Origin: Bacteroidales bacterium
GTDB lineage: Bacteria > Bacteroidota > Bacteroidia > Bacteroidales > JAADGE01
Length of the DNA stretch: 15,563 nucleotides
NCBI GenBank assembly: GCA_024762915.1
Contig: JANTGL010000031.1
Span: forward strand, 1-15,563
Direction: 5' to 3'
Part shown: positions 11,537 to 15,563 of the stretch, piece by piece
Layout: each line of letters starts with the position of its first letter
How positions within the stretch are numbered: the stretch's first letter is position 1
Program-made: the position numbers and the translations under genes
Notes under the pieces: generated by a model
Database searches by the model: none
Seen by the model: only the letters and a program-made list of their open reading frames with translations
Told to the model about the DNA's origin: nothing

Positions 11537-14035
11537 ATGTTAAAAAAGAATAATAAATCCCCGGTTTTCCTTATTATTTTTTTCTCAGGTTTTTCATTCC
11601 TTATTTATGAAGTCAGTTGGAACAGGTATTTATCTTTTATTCTTGGTACAACGGTAACCGCATCAACAATTGTTTTGACTGCATTCATGGCCGGCTTTGG
11701 TCTCGGAGCTTTAATACTCAGCAAATTTGCAAATAATACAAGCAATCCGGGTCGTTTTTTAGCCAAATTATTAAGTAGTATCGGCATCATAAGTTTAATC
11801 AATTTCTTTATTATTCAGAATATCATTCAATCGCTATACGGGACTTTTTCAAGCTTATTTACAGCCGATCTTGTATTTTTTTCAGTCATATTTATTTTGC
11901 TGTTAATTCCTGCTTTTTTTATGGGAGGAATCATTCCGCTTGTAAGCAGAATAGCTGTTTCAGAAAAAAATGAAATAGCAACAAATATGGGTAACATCTA
12001 TGCTTTTGAAACTCTGGGCAGTACAGTAGGCGGATTAACGGCCGGTTTTATTTTATTGGGTACAATCGGTCAAAAAGAAACAATTTTTACGGCTGTAATT
12101 ATAAATTTGATTTTGGCTGCTTATCTGTTTTTCTCAAAGAAATTCAGTCATTTAATAAAAAAACCTGAAGAAAAAGTCAGAAAAAATAAAGCTGAAAATA
12201 ATTCCGAAAAATCGGGAAAAATTGCAAGAATTTCTACATTATTTATCGGCTTTGCAATTTTAGCAATGCAAATTATTTGGATACGAATTTTCAGAACTTA
12301 TTTTACAAATACAAGTTACACTTTTACTTTAATTACAAGTTTTGTTATTCTCGGCTTATTTATCGGCAGCAGATACTACAAAAAACAAGGAAACCGCATA
12401 AAAAACAATGATATTGCAATGTTGAAATCAATTGTTTTGATAAGTATTTTTTCGCTTATCGGTTTAATTTTCTTAATAAAATTACCTGAAATCCTTCTTT
12501 TTCCTTTCGGAGAAACAATTGATAATCAATATATTCGCTTACTGTTAGTTCCGATTATTGCATCATTTTTAATTGTTTTACCGTCGGCAGTTATTTCAGG
12601 ATTTGCGTTTCCTTTGGCTTGCAAAATGAACTCTGACAATACCGAAAATATCAGTAAAACAGTAGGACGGATACTAACACTGAATACAATCGGTTCAGTT
12701 ATGGGACCGCTTGCAGCAAGCTTTTTATTTATTCCTTTTTTCGGAGTCGGAAAATCATTGCTTATTATTGCATTTTTACTTTCCGTGTCAGCAATTTATA
12801 TTATATATTTCCTTAAACCGATTAATAAAATTTCAAATCTGAAAATTTTCCTGACCGTAAAAATCATTGTGTTATTACTTATTATTTTTTCCGTAAGTTT
12901 AATTCAATTTGTACCTCCGTCCGTAATAAAATCTGAAAAAAAAATATTAACATACAAAGAAACCATTGAGGGAACTGTCATAGTCGTTGATGAAAAACAG
13001 AAAGGGGTTTTCGGTAAAAGCACTTTTGTTAATAACAGTTCTGTCATCGGTTCAAATTATGATGCTGTTAAAGCCGTAAAAATGATCGGGCATATTCCGT
13101 TTTTTGCCGGAATAAAATGCAAAAATGCATTAATCATCGGTTTTGGTGTCGGTGTGACAACATCCGCAATAGCCTCTCATGAGGAAGTTAAACATATAGA
13201 TTGTGTTGAATTGATACCGGGATTAGTAAATTCTGCATTTAATTATAAAGAATTTAATTCTGAAATTTATAATGATAAAAGATTAAATATTATAGCCGGT
13301 GACGGAAGACATTATCTTCAGGCAACTGAAAAAAAATACGATTTAATTTCGTGCGATCCGACGCATCCCGTTCTGGGTTCCGGAAATTTATACACTCGGG
13401 AATATTTCAAGCAAGTTTATGAACATTTGAATTCTGCCGGTATGGTTTCACAATATTTGCCTCTTCATAAATTAAGATTAGAAGATTTACTGGGTATTAT
13501 TAAAACATTTCATTCCGTTTTTAATAACTCAACCGTCTGGTTGGGACAATATCATGCAATTCTTATGGGAAAAAAAGAATCCGGAAAAATTGATTTCAAT
13601 TATTGGAAAAATAAAATAAATCAAATGCCTAAAGATGATTTTTTCTATTTTGAGCCCTATCATATTGCTGCAAATATTATTTTTGACAGTGAAAAAATTG
13701 AAGACTTTTCAAAAAATATTAAAATAAATACTGATGATTTAAGCTATACTGAATTTTTCTCTTTTGATTGTTTTAATAAAAATAATATTTATAATAATTT
13801 AAAATACTTTTCAGAAAACCGTTGCAAAACAGAGAATGTTTTTTCAAATATATACGACATTCGAAAAATGAACAGATTTATTGAGGGGAATAAGAAATTA
13901 ACAGAAAGCTTGTATTTTTCTTTAAAAGAAGACAAAAAAAATGCGTTAAACAGCCTTCTTGAGGCAAAATCGATAAATCCTGAAGATCAAGAACTTACAT
14001 TTCTTTTAAAATTTTATTTCGGCCAAAGAAATTAA
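11537..14035 (+). CDS. Polytopic membrane protein fused to a spermidine-synthase-like domain
   Basis: This 832-residue two-part protein has about twelve or more hydrophobic segments (residues about 10-460, split by a charged linker near 203-228). They resemble the transporter-like half seen in fused MFS/spermidine-synthase proteins (FSGFSFLIYEVSWNR at the start is typical). The C-terminal half (about 475-730) is a Rossmann methyltransferase/aminopropyltransferase fold: G535-FGVGVT, acidic E558 in DCVELIP, GDGRHYL near 590, and C-D607-P-T-H610-P followed by GSGNLYTREYF. True spermidine synthases have D-S-T/S-D-P here, so the second aspartate is replaced by histidine. A short helical end (NALNSLLEAKSINPED) looks like one TPR unit. 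The fusion is a known family; polyamine synthesis should not be assumed. It stands alone after the upstream terminator. Confidence 0.85.
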   Translation: MLKKNNKSPVFLIIFFSGFSFLIYEVSWNRYLSFILGTTVTASTIVLTAFMAGFGLGALILSKFANNTSNPGRFLAKLLSSIGIISLINFFIIQNIIQSLYGTFSSLFTADLVFFSVIFILLLIPAFFMGGIIPLVSRIAVSEKNEIATNMGNIYAFETLGSTVGGLTAGFILLGTIGQKETIFTAVIINLILAAYLFFSKKFSHLIKKPEEKVRKNKAENNSEKSGKIARISTLFIGFAILAMQIIWIRIFRTYFTNTSYTFTLITSFVILGLFIGSRYYKKQGNRIKNNDIAMLKSIVLISIFSLIGLIFLIKLPEILLFPFGETIDNQYIRLLLVPIIASFLIVLPSAVISGFAFPLACKMNSDNTENISKTVGRILTLNTIGSVMGPLAASFLFIPFFGVGKSLLIIAFLLSVSAIYIIYFLKPINKISNLKIFLTVKIIVLLLIIFSVSLIQFVPPSVIKSEKKILTYKETIEGTVIVVDEKQKGVFGKSTFVNNSSVIGSNYDAVKAVKMIGHIPFFAGIKCKNALIIGFGVGVTTSAIASHEEVKHIDCVELIPGLVNSAFNYKEFNSEIYNDKRLNIIAGDGRHYLQATEKKYDLISCDPTHPVLGSGNLYTREYFKQVYEHLNSAGMVSQYLPLHKLRLEDLLGIIKTFHSVFNNSTVWLGQYHAILMGKKESGKIDFNYWKNKINQMPKDDFFYFEPYHIAANIIFDSEKIEDFSKNIKINTDDLSYTEFFSFDCFNKNNIYNNLKYFSENRCKTENVFSNIYDIRKMNRFIEGNKKLTESLYFSLKEDKKNALNSLLEAKSINPEDQELTFLLKFYFGQRN

Positions 14036-14196
14036 TTAATTATCTATAAATGTTTTCTTTAAAAAAGCAGCTTTCTAAAAATGCTTTGTCCTATTATAAA
14101 AATTAATTAAATTGCGTCAATTTTTGTGCAACCAAATAGGTTGTTTAACATCAAAAAAGTGCTATTTATTTAATCACTAATAAAATTATTTTAATT

Positions 14197-15563
14197 ATGA
14201 GAAAATCGTTATTTACTCTGTTTTTTGCAGTAATATTTTTTTCTGTCGGTTTTTCCCAAAAATCTACGGAAATAAAACTTCAAGCAAATAAAAACAGTTT
14301 TAAGGTAAGTACTTCGAAAAGTACAGGATTTACGATTAACAGTTCAATATCTGAACTCACATTAAATCCCGTTGCGTTTAAAAAAGGAAATTTTATGACT
14401 TTGGAGAATCAAAGTCTGGTTAGAATCTATGATGAAGGAATGCCGAATATTCCGGTTATTTCAAAATTAATAGAAGTACCTCAAGGAGCAGAAGTTGAAC
14501 TAATCATAAAAAGTTATGATGAAGAAATCATAAAACTTTCAGATTACGGTATTACGGATAAAATTCAACCTGCACTTCGTTCTCAATCAAAAAGTGAAGA
14601 CGGAGTTCCTTTTGCCATCAAAGAAAGTGTTTATAATACTGATAAATTTATTAATACAAAAACTGCAGTTTATGCAGATGCAGGACAAATGCGAGCAAAT
14701 CGTCTCGGAAGAATTGAGATAAGACCGATTCAATATAATCCTGCAAAAAATACTCTTCGCGTATTGAATAATCTTGTTATTGAAGTTACATTTAAAAATG
14801 CTGATATAGCAAAAACGGAAGCTCTAAAAAGAAAATATTCTTCTCCGTATTTCAATAATATGTTATCAAATTTAATTTTGAACTTTGATGTAAATTCCAA
14901 TAAAGAATTAATTACACAAGCACCTACGCATATGGTTATTGTTTCAGACAGAATGTTTGAAGCACAATTAGCTCCTTTTATTGCTTGGAAAGTTAAAAAA
15001 GGTTTTGAGGTTACTGTCGGATATACGGATGTAATCGGAACAACAACATCAGCAATTAAATCTTATCTACAAGGAATTTATGAAGGATCCGACCCGATGA
15101 GCTTTGTTTTATTTGTCGGTGATGTTCAACAAATTCCTGCTTGGAGCGGAAGTGCCGGCTCTCATGTTACGGATTTAAGATATTGCGAATATACCGGTGA
15201 CGATTTACCTGAAGTTTATTACGGACGTTTTTCAGCTCAAACTACGGCTCAATTACAACCGCAAATTGATAAAACATTAATGTATGAACAATACACAATG
15301 TCGGATCCTTCATATTTATCGGAAACGCTTCTTGTTACCGGAGATGACAGCAGTCATGAATTGACTTGGGGTAACGGACAAATGTGGTATGGTGATAATT
15401 ATTATTTTAATAACAGCAATAATATTAATAATCATTTATTCCTTCAACCTGCAGATAACGGAGCCGTTCATACTGAAATTATAAATAATGTTAATTCAGG
15501 AATTGCATTTGCAAATTATTCTGCACATTGCAGCTCTGACGGATGGGCAACACCTTCATTCTC
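14197..15563 (+). CDS. Gingipain-like C25 cysteine protease precursor, 3' end outside window
   Basis: The frame is open from ATG at 14197 to the window end, 455 residues seen. The signal peptide is MRKSLFTLFFAVIFFSVGFS. Residues about 25-225 are the C25 propeptide type: VRIYDEGMPNIPVISKLIEV and the NRLGRIEIRPIQYNP segment that precedes gingipain catalytic domains. The catalytic domain begins near residue 245 (APTHMVIVSDRMFEAQLAPF). VLFVGDVQQIPAW, then LPEVYYGRFSA, and finally NYSAHCSSDGWATPSF follow, with H444 aligning to the gingipain catalytic histidine. The catalytic cysteine would lie about 30 residues further on, outside the window. Such proteases are typically T9SS cargoes; the sorting tail is not visible. 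The 161-base upstream gap holds a weak TTTG (14085-14088)/TAAATTG (14108-14114) promoter candidate and no clear terminator for the preceding gene. Confidence 0.9.
   Translation, partial: MRKSLFTLFFAVIFFSVGFSQKSTEIKLQANKNSFKVSTSKSTGFTINSSISELTLNPVAFKKGNFMTLENQSLVRIYDEGMPNIPVISKLIEVPQGAEVELIIKSYDEEIIKLSDYGITDKIQPALRSQSKSEDGVPFAIKESVYNTDKFINTKTAVYADAGQMRANRLGRIEIRPIQYNPAKNTLRVLNNLVIEVTFKNADIAKTEALKRKYSSPYFNNMLSNLILNFDVNSNKELITQAPTHMVIVSDRMFEAQLAPFIAWKVKKGFEVTVGYTDVIGTTTSAIKSYLQGIYEGSDPMSFVLFVGDVQQIPAWSGSAGSHVTDLRYCEYTGDDLPEVYYGRFSAQTTAQLQPQIDKTLMYEQYTMSDPSYLSETLLVTGDDSSHELTWGNGQMWYGDNYYFNNSNNINNHLFLQPADNGAVHTEIINNVNSGIAFANYSAHCSSDGWATPSF

Noticed and set aside
14066..14087. AAAGCA/TGCTTT hairpin after the membrane fusion gene as a terminator
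   Set aside because: The 6-bp stem is weak and no T-run follows on the plus strand; the T-run is on the minus strand, where there is no gene to terminate.
14127..14144. CAACC/GGTTG small inverted repeat upstream of the gingipain-like gene
   Set aside because: Only five base pairs, no regulator or second copy in the window, so it is not distinguishable from chance.

Overview
The window comes from a low-GC member of the Bacteroidota, probably Bacteroidales-like. Four things point there. Upstream regions carry the phylum's promoter pattern (a -33 TTTG-like box, about 19 bases, then TAnnTTTG) and lack clear Shine-Dalgarno sites. A short secreted protein carries a type IX secretion (T9SS) type A sorting tail. 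A gingipain-like C25 protease precursor and a TlpA/DUF4369 thioredoxin lipoprotein are both typical of the group. The window holds eleven complete protein genes and two partial ones that run off the edges.

Left end (1-1800) is the accessory-looking part. It starts with the C-terminus of a REP-associated tyrosine transposase (RAYT). A 34-base imperfect palindrome follows four bases after its stop codon. Next are two orphan exported proteins (278-1006 and 1119-1697), each followed about 30-40 bases after its stop by a copy of the same 43-base intergenic repeat (41/43 identical).

The middle (1846-4765) holds a minus-strand TlpA-like thioredoxin lipoprotein with a well-matched promoter and a strong terminator. 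Divergent from it is coaD (coenzyme A biosynthesis), followed by the radical SAM member of the AmmeMemoRadiSam system.

From 4766 to 7946 lies a two-gene surface unit: a small T9SS-tail protein, then, ten bases later, an 830-residue YadA-head-repeat fibre protein with a C-terminal coiled coil. It has its own promoter candidate and a terminator hairpin. This unit separates the radical SAM gene from its Memo-family partner (7970-8818). The third member of that system, AmmeCR1, is not in the window.

The right part (8819-15563) holds a stand-alone HsdR-N-type nuclease-fold protein. It is followed by a Nif3-family dinuclear-metal protein tightly coupled to a coiled-coil zinc-ribbon protein, with a terminator after the pair. 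Then comes a membrane protein fused to a spermidine-synthase-like domain, and finally the propeptide and early catalytic domain of a gingipain-like protease cut off by the window end.

Most of this is recognisable Bacteroidota content. I do not see a clearly new defence or mobile system. The best leads are the repeat-bracketed orphan genes beside the transposase, the AmmeMemoRadiSam pair split by an adhesin operon, and the altered active-site motif of the spermidine-synthase-like domain.
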